A DNA stretch of 64,000 nucleotides from Streptomyces sp. BHT-5-2 (GTDB lineage Bacteria; Actinomycetota; Actinomycetes; Streptomycetales; Streptomycetaceae). Below, piece by piece: positions 52,921 through 61,509 of the stretch. Both the position numbers and the translations under genes were made by a program. Every line of letters begins with the position of its first letter. The stretch's first letter is position 1. The stretch spans positions 5,952,001 to 6,016,000 of the forward strand of contig NZ_CP081496.1 in the NCBI RefSeq assembly GCF_019774615.1. Direction: 5' to 3'. Below the pieces are notes generated by a model, which was not told where the DNA came from, did not search any database, and saw only the letters and a list, made by a program, of their open reading frames with translations.

Positions 52921-53136
52921 ATGGAGGCCGCGCCGCTCCGCGCCACCGCCCGCCCCATCCCCTCCGTCACCGGTGCACTGCGTGCCATCGAGGCCGTCCT
53001 GCTGCGCGGCGGCCAGCGCACCGCCCGCCGCAACGCCTGGACGTCGGTCCTGGAGGACCGCCGCCGCGCCAAGGACCGGTACGACGCCGGATACGTCCTG
53101 GAGGCCGCGGCCACCCGGCGCCCGCACGCCACGTAA
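52921..53136 (+). CDS. Small GlnR-regulated-type protein (SCO2195-like)
   Basis: 71 aa from the ATG at 52921 (GAGGGAG upstream). It is basic and Ala/Arg-rich (GALRAIEAVLLRGGQRTARRNAW) with no known motif. By position after lipA and before the DUF4191 gene and glnA it matches what I remember as SCO2195, reported to be under GlnR nitrogen control; the boxes at 52807-52833 agree weakly. Its stop codon TAA forms the first bases of the -10 box of the next gene. Role unknown. Confidence 0.75.
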   Translation: MEAAPLRATARPIPSVTGALRAIEAVLLRGGQRTARRNAWTSVLEDRRRAKDRYDAGYVLEAAATRRPHAT

Positions 53137-53139
53137 ACT
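53134..53139 (+). promoter_or_regulatory. -10 box for leaderless DUF4191 gene, made from the previous stop codon
   Basis: TAAACT fits TANNNT, starts with the TAA stop of the 71-aa gene, and ends 7 nt before the ATG at 53147. There is no Shine-Dalgarno sequence. Confidence 0.6.
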
Positions 53140-53146
53140 TCGGTGT

Positions 53147-53857
53147 ATGGCGAGGAAGGCAAACGCAACCGGCGCTGGCGGCGCTGAGAACTCCGGGCGG
53201 CTGAAGCAGATCGCCCTGACCTACAAGATGACCCGTCGGGTCGATTCCAAGGTCGGTCTTGTCGTCGCTGGCACAGGAATCGTCGTCTTCGGCGTCCTCC
53301 TCGCCATCGGCTTCGCGATCGGCCACCCCGTCTACGCGGGCGTCCTGGGCTTTGTCCTGGCGTTCCTCGCGATGGCGATCATTTTCGGCCGGCGCGCAGA
53401 GCGGGCGGCCTTCGGGCAGATGGAGGGCCAGCCCGGTGCGGCGGCCGCCGTCCTGGAGAACGTCGGCCGCGGCTGGACGGTGACCCCCGCCGTCGCGATG
53501 AACCGCAGCCAGGACGTGGTGCACCGTGCCGTCGGCAAGGCCGGCATCGTCCTGGTCGGCGAGGGCAACCCGAACCGGCTGCGCGGACTGCTGGGCGCCG
53601 AGAAGAAGCGGATGGCGCGCACCGTCGCGGACGCCCCGGTGCACGACATCATCGTCGGCGACGGCGAGGGCGAGGTTCCGCTCAAGAAGCTGCGGACCCA
53701 CCTGCTGAAGCTCCCGCGGGTCCTCCCCGGCCCCCAGGTGACCGCCGTCAACGACCGCCTGCGCGCGCTCGGCGACCTGATGAGCAACATGCCCGTCCCG
53801 AAGGGCCCGATGCCCAAGGGCATGCGGATGCCCAAGGGCGGTGGCAAGACCCGCTGA
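53147..53857 (+). CDS. DUF4191 membrane protein
   Basis: 236 aa. A short basic N-terminus (RLKQIALTYKMTRRVDSKV) precedes two helices (GLVVAGTGIVVFGVLLAIGF; YAGVLGFVLAFLAMAIIFG), then ~150 residues of cytoplasmic domain with AERAAFGQMEGQPGAAAAVL and GRGWTVTPAVAMNRSQDVVH, typical of the actinobacterial DUF4191 family. The tail is Met/Pro/Gly/Lys-rich (PKGPMPKGMRMPKGGGK). Function unknown. Confidence 0.88.
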   Translation: MARKANATGAGGAENSGRLKQIALTYKMTRRVDSKVGLVVAGTGIVVFGVLLAIGFAIGHPVYAGVLGFVLAFLAMAIIFGRRAERAAFGQMEGQPGAAAAVLENVGRGWTVTPAVAMNRSQDVVHRAVGKAGIVLVGEGNPNRLRGLLGAEKKRMARTVADAPVHDIIVGDGEGEVPLKKLRTHLLKLPRVLPGPQVTAVNDRLRALGDLMSNMPVPKGPMPKGMRMPKGGGKTR

Positions 53858-53868
53858 CCGGCCACGCC

Positions 53869-53908
53869 GGATTTCCCCCAACTACGTGGGATTTCCCCCA
53901 ACTACGTG
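53869..53908. repeat. Tandem direct repeat, 2 x 20 bp
   Basis: GGATTTCCCCCAACTACGTG occurs twice back to back (53869-53888 and 53889-53908) just before the terminator of the DUF4191 gene. It could be a slipped duplication or a two-site protein target. Confidence 0.8.
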
Positions 53909-53939
53909 CGACGCCCCGAGGCTTGGCCTCGGGGCGTCG
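53909..53939. terminator. Terminator after DUF4191 gene
   Basis: Arms CGACGCCCCGAGG (53909-53921) and CCTCGGGGCGTCG (53927-53939), perfect 13-bp stem with a 5-nt loop. It follows the tandem repeat directly and lies between convergent genes. Confidence 0.8.
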
Positions 53940-54142
53940 GGCGTTGGTGGGGGGCGACTCCAAGTGGCCCCATGTGGGGGGGCACGGCGTCGTGTGGCGC
54001 CCGGGTTGTGCCGGGCTGTGGGATGCGCCGAGGTGTACGACACCGGCCCGCCGCTCACGGACACCGCCCCACGGACACCGCCCGGCGCCTGAGATCCTGC
54101 ACCCGGAGCCGGGACCCGAGGTCCGGATCTCCCGGCCAGAAC

Positions 54143-54610
54143 CTAGATCCGCACCTGCACCGCGCGGCTGAGCCGGTCGTGCAGCCCCCGGCCGTCCCGG
54201 TCCCAGATCGCCGCCGGGATGACCAGCACCAGCAGCACCGTCCGCAGCACCACCCGCGGCAGCGTGATCCGGCCACCGCCCTCGGCGACCACCCGCAGGC
54301 CCAGCAGCCGCTTGCCGGGGGTGCAGCCGACGGTGCCGACGGTCAGCACGCTCAGCACCGCGAACACCACCAGCGCCCAGTTGCTGGCCGACTGCGCCTT
54401 GCCGCCGCTGAGCAGCCCGTACGCGATGAGCAGGCACAGCGCCCAGTCGATGAAGAGCGCGCCGAAACGGCGGCCGACCCGTGCGATCGAGCCCGGACCC
54501 TCCTCGGGCAGCCCGAGCTGCTGCCCGCGGTAGCCGAAGTCGACACCCATGTCCTCGGCCGCCGCCCGGGGCCCGGAGATCCACGATCCGATTGCTTGCC
54601 TGTTGTCCAC
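54143..54610 (-). CDS. RDD-family membrane protein
   Basis: 155 aa from the GTG at 54610. The RDD domain shows GSIARVGRRFGALFIDWALCLLIAYGLL, NWALVVFAVLSVLTVGTVG, CTPGKRLLGLRVV and the final IWDRDGRGLHDRLSRAVQV, with three membrane helices. Role unknown; RDD proteins are small membrane proteins of varied context. On the minus strand TACCGT (54617-54622) lies 6 nt before the start, so a leaderless mRNA is likely. Divergent from glnA. Confidence 0.88.
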   Translation of the reverse strand: MDNRQAIGSWISGPRAAAEDMGVDFGYRGQQLGLPEEGPGSIARVGRRFGALFIDWALCLLIAYGLLSGGKAQSASNWALVVFAVLSVLTVGTVGCTPGKRLLGLRVVAEGGGRITLPRVVLRTVLLVLVIPAAIWDRDGRGLHDRLSRAVQVRI

Positions 54611-54778
54611 CCGTCCACGGTACTGCGACCGCATACGTTCCCCGGGCGCCGGGTTCCCGGCCGACCGCGGCCGCACCCTCACCGCCGCGCCCCGACGGCC
54701 TTGTCGCAGCCGTGCCGCACCCGGCGCCGCGTCCGCTCCCGCGGGCGCACACTGGGGGTGGGGGCGACAGCGCGCCGG

Positions 54779-54816
54779 TTAACCTCGGCGAAACAAATGG
54801 GTCATGCTTGGGAAAT
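54779..54816 (+). promoter_or_regulatory. GlnR binding site of glnA
   Basis: Four boxes spaced by exactly 6 nt: TTAAC (54779-54783), GAAAC (54790-54794), GTCAT (54801-54805), GAAAT (54812-54816). This is the known a1-b1-a2-b2 pattern gTnAc-n6-GaAAc for actinobacterial GlnR, about 100 nt before the glnA start. Confidence 0.85.
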
Positions 54817-54916
54817 CCCGCCTGCCTATGGTCGGGCGAGCGCGCCACCGCACGAGGTCGCGCTCCGAGTCGCAACCCCGCGTCCGCCGAGCGGTGACCG
54901 GGCTAGGAGGAGTTGG

Positions 54917-56326
54917 ATGTTCCAGAACGCCGACGACGCGAAGAAGTTCATCGCGGATGAGGACGTGAAGTTCGTCGACGTCCGTTTCTGCGACCTGCCG
55001 GGCGTGATGCAGCACTTCACGATCCCCGCCGCGGCGTTCGACCCGGCCGAGGAGCTGGCCTTCGACGGTTCGTCGATCCGCGGCTTCCAGGCGATCCACG
55101 AGTCCGACATGGCCCTGCGCCCGGACCTGTCGACGGCTCGCCTCGACCCGTTCCGCCAGGAGAAGCACCTCAACATCAACTTCTTCATCCACGACCCGAT
55201 CACGGGCGAGCAGTACAGCCGCGACCCGCGCAACATCGCCAAGAAGGCCGAGGCGTACCTCGCCTCCACCGGCATCGCGGACACCGCGTACTTCGGTCCC
55301 GAGGCGGAGTTCTACGTCTTCGACTCGGTGCGCTTCGAGACCTCCGCGAACCAGGGCTTCTACCACATCGACTCCGAGGCCGGCGCCTGGAACACCGGTG
55401 CCCTGGAGGACAACCGCGGCTACAAGGTCCGTTACAAGGGCGGCTACTTCCCGGCCCCGCCGGTCGACCACTTCGCCGACCTGCGCGCCGAGGTCTCCCT
55501 GGAGCTGGAGAAGTCCGGCCTTCAGGTCGAGCGCCAGCACCACGAGGTGGGCACCGCCGGCCAGGCGGAGATCAACTACAAGTTCAACACCCTCCTCGCC
55601 GCCGCCGACGACCTGATGCTGTTCAAGTACATCGTCAAGAACGTCGCCTGGCGCAACGGCAAGACCGCCACCTTCATGCCCAAGCCGATCTTCGGTGACA
55701 ACGGCTCCGGCATGCACGTCCACCAGTCGCTGTGGCAGGGCGGCCAGCCGCTCTTCTACGACGAGCAGGGCTACGCGGGCCTCTCGGACACCGCCCGCTA
55801 CTACATCGGCGGCATCCTCAAGCACGCCCCGTCGCTGCTGGCGTTCACCAACCCGACGGTGAACTCCTACCACCGCCTGGTCCCGGGCTTCGAGGCCCCG
55901 GTCAACCTCGTCTACTCGCAGCGCAACCGCTCCGCCGCCATGCGCATCCCGATCACGGGCTCCAACCCGAAGGCCAAGCGCGTCGAGTTCCGCGCCCCGG
56001 ACCCGTCGTCCAACCCCTACCTCGCCTTCTCGGCGCTCCTCCTCGCCGGCCTCGACGGCGTCAAGAACAAGATCGAGCCCGCCGAGCCGATCGACAAGGA
56101 CCTCTACGAGCTCGCCCCGGAGGAGCACGCCGGCGTCCCGCAGGTCCCGACCTCCCTCCCCGCGGTCCTCGACGCCCTCGAAGAGGACAACGAGTACCTC
56201 CAGCAGGGCGGCGTCTTCACCTCCGACCTGATCGAGACCTGGATCGACTACAAGCGCACCAACGAAATCGCCCCGATCCAGCTCCGCCCCCACCCGCACG
56301 AGTTCGAGCTGTACTTCGACATCTAA
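54917..56326 (+). CDS. glnA: Glutamine synthetase type I GlnA
   Basis: 469 aa, ATG after AGGAGGA. It makes glutamine from glutamate, ammonia and ATP as a dodecamer. Signatures are FAFDGSSIRGF-type (ELAFDGSSIRGFQAIHESDM), EAEFYVFDSVRF, NGSGMHVHQSLW and the ATP region NPKAKRVEFRAPDPSSNPYL. The adenylylation Tyr lies in KDLYELAPEE. It has an upstream four-box GlnR site. It is the last gene of the conserved core order; the region beyond looks accessory. Confidence 0.98.
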   Translation: MFQNADDAKKFIADEDVKFVDVRFCDLPGVMQHFTIPAAAFDPAEELAFDGSSIRGFQAIHESDMALRPDLSTARLDPFRQEKHLNINFFIHDPITGEQYSRDPRNIAKKAEAYLASTGIADTAYFGPEAEFYVFDSVRFETSANQGFYHIDSEAGAWNTGALEDNRGYKVRYKGGYFPAPPVDHFADLRAEVSLELEKSGLQVERQHHEVGTAGQAEINYKFNTLLAAADDLMLFKYIVKNVAWRNGKTATFMPKPIFGDNGSGMHVHQSLWQGGQPLFYDEQGYAGLSDTARYYIGGILKHAPSLLAFTNPTVNSYHRLVPGFEAPVNLVYSQRNRSAAMRIPITGSNPKAKRVEFRAPDPSSNPYLAFSALLLAGLDGVKNKIEPAEPIDKDLYELAPEEHAGVPQVPTSLPAVLDALEEDNEYLQQGGVFTSDLIETWIDYKRTNEIAPIQLRPHPHEFELYFDI

Positions 56327-56676
56327 AGGGTGGGGGTGGGTGAGCTGGGCCTGAGGCTCAGAGACCCGCCCTGACCTGGGAAAACGCTGCTCAGCGGTTC
56401 CCGCTGTTCCCAGCTGTTTTCCAGGGTCTTGTGCACCGGGTGTGCACCGACCGCCTCGGCACTTGACCCACAATCAGTTACGAGAGTGAGGGCCGCCATC
56501 TCCGGGAAGGAGGTGGCGGCCCTCACTTGTGTGATGGGTCGCTCAGCGTCCGCTCAGAAGACTTTGTCTCCTAGTAGTGGGCCAAGTCGGCAACCTGCGG
56601 CGATGGTTGCTACAGGTCGCTGGCCTGGCCCCTTACTGATTGCTGGCGACGGCCCCTACATGTCCCCCGGAAGCAG
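56327..56676. other. Intergenic region after glnA with cruciform and direct repeats
   Basis: No gene is supported in this 350-bp gap. CCTGGGAAAACGCTG (56375-56389) and CAGCTGTTTTCCAGG (56411-56425) are near-perfect inverted repeats around an inner hairpin CAGCGG-ttc-CCGCTG (56392-56406). Two direct copies of GTGCACCG follow (56431-56438, 56442-56449). A terminator lies at 56486-56526. The set could mark an integration boundary, but no integrase is in view. Confidence 0.5.
56486..56526. terminator. Bidirectional terminator between glnA and the STAND gene
   Basis: Arms GTGAGGGCCGCCA (56486-56498) and TGGCGGCCCTCAC (56514-56526) pair perfectly over 13 bp. It can end both glnA and the convergent minus-strand gene. 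Confidence 0.8.
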
Positions 56677-59600
56677 CTACTTCAAGGCCGTGCTGCGCCC
56701 GCAACAGTGTTTGAACTTACGTCCGGTGCGCATCATGCAGGGGCAGAGGCGGTTCCTGCTGGGCCGAACCACGGTCAGCGGTACGGCGCCGCCAACCGCG
56801 TTTCCCAGGGCCATAGCGCGCACCAGGTAGGAGGGATCATCTGCAGCCATTCCCTGTAGGTTCCTGCCCACCACGACGATCAACGATCCCTCGGCCGCTC
56901 TCCGGTACCAGCGGGGGAGAAAATTCAGCGGCATTCGGTGCAGGAGCTGGCCGTCCGGGCCGGTAATCGCGAGGTCGTTGTCTTCGAGCCGAGCCTGAAC
57001 GCCTCCATCGACACCAGGGATGTCACGCAGGTCCAGCGGCTTACTGTCCTCCATCTGGAGCAGGTTCTGCAGGTTGATGAATCCGGCCTTGCGGTAGCTC
57101 GCGAGGACGAGGTCTTGGAATTGCCCGTCGCCATATGAGCCCCAACCGCCGTAACAGTCAGCGATGATCCCGGCTCGGTCTCCGCCGAACAGGATGCATT
57201 CCACTTCAAATACGACCTTCGGCTCCTTCGGTGCCTTCCCCGTCAGCTGAACCACCTTGGAGGCTACGCAGTGGGGGTGCGCCAGCCGCAGCATGAGGTG
57301 GTTCATACTCGGGTGGTTCATCTGGAGTAGTTCGGCCTCCCCTGTCTCGTCGATCAAGAGATTGCAGGCCACGCATGTCTGCCGAGAGTTCCCGAGGTGG
57401 GCGGTGAGCTGTTCGAGATTGACCTCGGCTAGCGCCTGTCGTACGGCATCCGAGACATTGATCTTCCTCCCGACGGCGACGGCGGCAGCGGAACGGCTAA
57501 CCTCGCGATGGGCCTTTGCGACAGATCCATCGCTGACAGCGCGGAGACGAGAGCCGATGGCTTCCAAGACACGATCGTCGACTTTCTGCTCGGTGCCTAC
57601 CAGCTCGTCGAGCGTCGGCTCAACCGGGTCGTCCGATTTTGCGTCGAAGTACAGCCCTCTGAGTAGAACAAGCGCCTCGCCGGCGTCTGACCAACTGCCG
57701 AGTTCGTGGTGGACACCGAAGGCTTCGCGTGCATACGCGCGGGAGCGCTCGCTATCGCCGAGCGCCCGGTAGGAGCGAGCCAGGTTGAGCAAACAGGGGG
57801 CTCGCAGGGTGTCGTCCTGGAGCTGCTCGACGAGGGCCAACGCCTTGCAGAATTCAGTAATCGCCTTCTCGTGATCACCGGAGCATGCATGGTATGCCCC
57901 GACGTTGACATGCAAGGCGGCCTCAAGCGACTGCATCCCCAACTGTTCGGTCACAGGCATGAGCTTGGCGATCTCGGCGACAGCTTGTTCCTTCTCCTCG
58001 CCGTGCAGTCGTCCCACCGCGGCCATGCCGCGGGCGGTGAGGAGCACATGAAGGTCCTTCTGCTCCATAGCAAGTTCGGTGGCCTTGTCGTACTGATCGA
58101 GCGCCTCGCTCCACTCCTCGTTCCGGGCGTGGACATTGGCCAAGGCCATCCTGCAGTGCAGGACGGCCGACTTGTCGCCGGCCCGCTCACACTGGTCAAG
58201 CGCCTTGGTGATCGTCGACATGGCCTCCCTGTGAAGGCCCCGGCGCGAGTAGAGGACGGCAAGCGCACGGGACGCCTGAGCCCTGGTGGCGGGGGATGCA
58301 TCGTCCGACATCACGGAGACAACCGACTCCAGCGCCTGGGCACCCTCCTGCCATCGACCTGCGACGAGCAGGGCTTCTCCCAGCGCGGTCCTGGCCTGGG
58401 CCAAGCCGCGTTTCTCTTCGGTCCCTTCCAGTAGGCGAACCGCCTCCGTCAGATTGGTGACGGCCTCGCCGATCCGGCCCCGGTGCCATAGATATTCCGA
58501 GTTCTTCTGCAGAGTCTGGGCGATAACGATGGGGTTTCCTAGGTGGTTGGCCATGTCTCGGGCGTCGGCAAAGTACGTTTCCGCCTCATCGAGGTGACCG
58601 ACGCCGCCGTGGTAGGAAGCCAGGTAGGCCAGTGCCCGAGCTGCATGTTCGTAGTCGCCGATCCCGGCCGCGAGATTGGCGCATTCACTGAGGTGTTGGG
58701 CTGCTTGGTGAATATCTGCTTGCTTCGCGGCCCGAGTACCGAGTCGAAAGAGAGCCCGAACCTGTCCCTGAGCGTCGCCGGTGTCCCGATAGATGGCCAA
58801 GGCGGCCTCAAGGGGTTGACTGGGCGCTGAGTCCGGCCGCTCCTCCAAGGGAGTCTCGGCGAGCTCCATTAGCGCCTTTGCCTCCCAATCCCGACTCCCG
58901 ACAGCCCGTGCTCGCTCGATGTCGACTGATGCCTCCTGGGCGGCCTCAGAGAACCGACCCGTCCTGCGCAGCAGTGCCGCGAGTGTTCCGCGATTCCACA
59001 GCTCTGTACGATCGTCGGTACGGGACAAGTTCGTACTGTTTTGGAGGTACTGCTCGGCTCGGCGCATCTGGCCGATGGCCAGGTGGGCCTGCCCCAAGTT
59101 CCCCAGAGCATGGGCCAGCACCTGGTTGTCCTTGATGATCCGCCAAAATGGCAATCCGTTGCGTAGGTACGGAATCGCATCGCGCGCCCGCCCTAGGTTG
59201 ATGAGCAATGATCCCAGCGCGAGCTGCGCCATATGCATCTGGTAGGGATTGTCGGCCCCGTGCGCAGTCTCGGCGCTGCGCTGATACAGGTCAGTGGCGC
59301 GCTGCGTGTCGCCGAGGTGACTGGCAACCATGCCCAGGTTGTACAGAGCAGATGCCGTCCACTCAGAGTTTTCGGACTGGGTGCCGGCTTCGAGGACGGA
59401 CTGATAGACGCGATCCAGATCCTTCCAGTGGCTGCCGTGCCACAGCGAGGCAGTGAGGTTCGAAGCGAGATGGACGAGTGGCCCCCACATCTGGTGCTGC
59501 CGAGCCATCTCGATGAGGGAAACAGCTCCTGGGCGATCTGCATTCAACTGGTGTAGGGCGCCCGCATTACCCTGCGCCGGCACCTTCGCTTCCTTGTCCA

Positions 59601-61287
59601 CGAAGCCGATCGACTCCGTCGCGGACTCAACCCGAACAGCCAGCATGAGGCAGGTTTGCCGGATAACGGTCTCCCGAAGCTCAGTTGTAGCCGCGGTCGA
59701 TTTCAGGCGGGCGAATCGGTGCAGAATCTCGTGAAACACATACCGGTCCTCGTCGATCTGCTCGATAAGGCTTAGCTCGAACAGCGAGTCCAGCAGCTCA
59801 GTTGCGGCATCGAGCTGGGCCTCGTCCAGCTCAGCCTCGGGGGTGATGGCCACCGTGACGACGTCCGAGGTGACGGACATGTGCGGCAGGATCCCAAGAG
59901 TCATGAAAAGTTCTGCCTGCTCCGGGCTGAGTGCGGCATAGCTACGCTCTAGTACAGGCTCCAGTGCGGTTTGGCCGGCTCGCAGAGCTCGCACACCCCG
60001 GTCAGGGTTGGAAATGTCGTTGAGGAACCGGTCGACACTGACCTTGGGGCGACGTGCCAGATGAGCGGCTGCAACATGCAGTGCGAGAGGATGTCCGGCA
60101 CATGCTTGCGCCAGCGCGGATGCTTGCTCGTCAGTCAGCCGAGCAGCTCCGGCAACCGCCCTCACCAGCTCTTCGCTGTGGCCGTCCGGCAACGGACCGA
60201 GCTCGATGAGGTGGACCAGCCCGGTCAAGCCGCTGAGCTTTGCCCGGCTGGTGCACACCAAGGCGAAAGGCCCGTCTATCTGGATGACGTCCAGAAGCGC
60301 CTCTTCGGATACCACGTCGTCGATGAGCAGCAGGACCTTGCTGTCGGACAGCGTCGCGCGAAGGTCAGCGAGCTGTTGTGCACGGCCTTCGGGAAGCGGT
60401 TCTCCGGGGCGCAGTGTCCGCAAGAGCGCCAGCACAAGATCGGCGGGCTCCCCCTCCCCGGCAGCCAGGGCGAGATCGATGTGGAACTGCCCCTCCAGAT
60501 AGGTGTCTGCGACGAGCCGGGAGAGACGCAGTGCGACGGCGCTCTTCCCGATCCCGGGCGGGCCGGTCACCACAATCGTCGGCCCGCTGTCACCGTCTGG
60601 CCTCCCTAGTAGCAGCCTTCGCCCCTCGTTGATCTCCGCCTCGCGCCCGAACAGGGGGCGCAACTCCCTCGGAAGGCTTGGAATGGGCCGCCCACTGGGC
60701 AGAGGGCGGCTAGCTTCCATCTGCTGAACGCGCTCGTGCAGGCGCGCCAGGACGTCGCCAGGCAGCACGGCGTCGGCGTTGGCATGCCGAACGTCCTCGT
60801 TGTTGTCTAGTAGTCGGCAGATCTTGTCGTAGTGCCAGATCTCCCACCCCTTGAGCGGGAGCTGCAGCTCTTGCACGCGCTCCTGCAGTGCCTTTTGGAC
60901 GCGGTCGATGCCTCCACTGCCCGGAACCGGGGAAAGGACGACGTTGGTGGTGATGAGGAGGTACTCCGGCAGACGTCCCTTTCGGACGCGGTTCGATTGT
61001 GAATTGGCCCAAGCGCGAAGTTCCGAGTTGATCTGATCGACCAGCCACTCGGCGTCCTTGGCAGTGCCTTCCGGGCGCTTGCGGAACTTGGCTTGTAGCA
61101 CCCCGTAGCCTGTCCAGGGAGCATCGGGCGTAGGAAAGTGGCTCAGGCCCTGAAACGAGGCTTCGCGTCCACCGTCAGGGCCATCTCCGAAGATTTCCAC
61201 GGTCGGCCCAAGCGTCTTGAGGGCAAGAGCCTGAGACAGCTCCTCGAACCTGTGTGGGCCAAGGGAGGCGAGGGCGTAGTCAGTCAT
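56677..61287 (-). CDS. Large STAND NTPase with Mrr-like nuclease domain, TPR array and SEC-C motif
   Basis: 1536 aa from the ATG at 61287 (61296 and a TTG at 61317 are alternatives; none has a clear ribosome site). Residues 1-~120 look like a PD-(D/E)xK/Mrr nuclease: E16, D38 in GDGPDGGREASF, and Q65-A-K67 in GYGVLQAKFRKR. A NB-ARC/STAND core follows, with Walker A GPPGIGKS (242-249), Walker B KVLLLIDDV (~317), LVCTSR and CAGHPLALHVAA. A long TPR region runs from ~560 to ~1200. Then CVACNL...LAHPHCV, a zinc-like cluster, and a terminal SEC-C motif (C1515, C1517, C1528, C1529). Domain order fits anti-phage STAND proteins, but no defence gene neighbours confirm it. Local GC looks lower than in the core. 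Confidence 0.8.
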   Translation of the reverse strand: MTDYALASLGPHRFEELSQALALKTLGPTVEIFGDGPDGGREASFQGLSHFPTPDAPWTGYGVLQAKFRKRPEGTAKDAEWLVDQINSELRAWANSQSNRVRKGRLPEYLLITTNVVLSPVPGSGGIDRVQKALQERVQELQLPLKGWEIWHYDKICRLLDNNEDVRHANADAVLPGDVLARLHERVQQMEASRPLPSGRPIPSLPRELRPLFGREAEINEGRRLLLGRPDGDSGPTIVVTGPPGIGKSAVALRLSRLVADTYLEGQFHIDLALAAGEGEPADLVLALLRTLRPGEPLPEGRAQQLADLRATLSDSKVLLLIDDVVSEEALLDVIQIDGPFALVCTSRAKLSGLTGLVHLIELGPLPDGHSEELVRAVAGAARLTDEQASALAQACAGHPLALHVAAAHLARRPKVSVDRFLNDISNPDRGVRALRAGQTALEPVLERSYAALSPEQAELFMTLGILPHMSVTSDVVTVAITPEAELDEAQLDAATELLDSLFELSLIEQIDEDRYVFHEILHRFARLKSTAATTELRETVIRQTCLMLAVRVESATESIGFVDKEAKVPAQGNAGALHQLNADRPGAVSLIEMARQHQMWGPLVHLASNLTASLWHGSHWKDLDRVYQSVLEAGTQSENSEWTASALYNLGMVASHLGDTQRATDLYQRSAETAHGADNPYQMHMAQLALGSLLINLGRARDAIPYLRNGLPFWRIIKDNQVLAHALGNLGQAHLAIGQMRRAEQYLQNSTNLSRTDDRTELWNRGTLAALLRRTGRFSEAAQEASVDIERARAVGSRDWEAKALMELAETPLEERPDSAPSQPLEAALAIYRDTGDAQGQVRALFRLGTRAAKQADIHQAAQHLSECANLAAGIGDYEHAARALAYLASYHGGVGHLDEAETYFADARDMANHLGNPIVIAQTLQKNSEYLWHRGRIGEAVTNLTEAVRLLEGTEEKRGLAQARTALGEALLVAGRWQEGAQALESVVSVMSDDASPATRAQASRALAVLYSRRGLHREAMSTITKALDQCERAGDKSAVLHCRMALANVHARNEEWSEALDQYDKATELAMEQKDLHVLLTARGMAAVGRLHGEEKEQAVAEIAKLMPVTEQLGMQSLEAALHVNVGAYHACSGDHEKAITEFCKALALVEQLQDDTLRAPCLLNLARSYRALGDSERSRAYAREAFGVHHELGSWSDAGEALVLLRGLYFDAKSDDPVEPTLDELVGTEQKVDDRVLEAIGSRLRAVSDGSVAKAHREVSRSAAAVAVGRKINVSDAVRQALAEVNLEQLTAHLGNSRQTCVACNLLIDETGEAELLQMNHPSMNHLMLRLAHPHCVASKVVQLTGKAPKEPKVVFEVECILFGGDRAGIIADCYGGWGSYGDGQFQDLVLASYRKAGFINLQNLLQMEDSKPLDLRDIPGVDGGVQARLEDNDLAITGPDGQLLHRMPLNFLPRWYRRAAEGSLIVVVGRNLQGMAADDPSYLVRAMALGNAVGGAVPLTVVRPSRNRLCPCMMRTGRKFKHCCGRSTALK

Positions 61288-61509
61288 GGCCAGCATGGTG
61301 AGGCACGGCACTGACAACGAGACGCTGTGTCTCGATTCGATGGAAGGTTGGGCAATGTTTTCAGGCCAGCGCCCGCAATGATCTGGGGACAGACCTGGCT
61401 ACTGACTCAGGCGAACTTTCGAACGAGTTGCTCTCCAACCCAAGCGATTGTGTGCTGGCCCCACACGGCGACCACGCCTTGCCCTGGTTGACCACCGAGT
61501 AGGTCTCGC

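Noticed and set aside
53869..53908. CRISPR-like array
   Set aside because: Only two abutting copies and no spacers.
56327..56676. tRNA gene as an integration target after glnA
   Set aside because: No cloverleaf or CCA-like end was found; only inverted and direct repeats are present.
56677..61287. In-frame TTA codons in the STAND gene
   Set aside because: The reverse-strand TTA triplets I found were all out of frame.
61288..61317. TTG start at 61317 for the STAND gene
   Set aside because: The added ten residues are not homologous in style to the domain, which begins TDYALASLG; the ATG at 61287 is simpler, though not proven.
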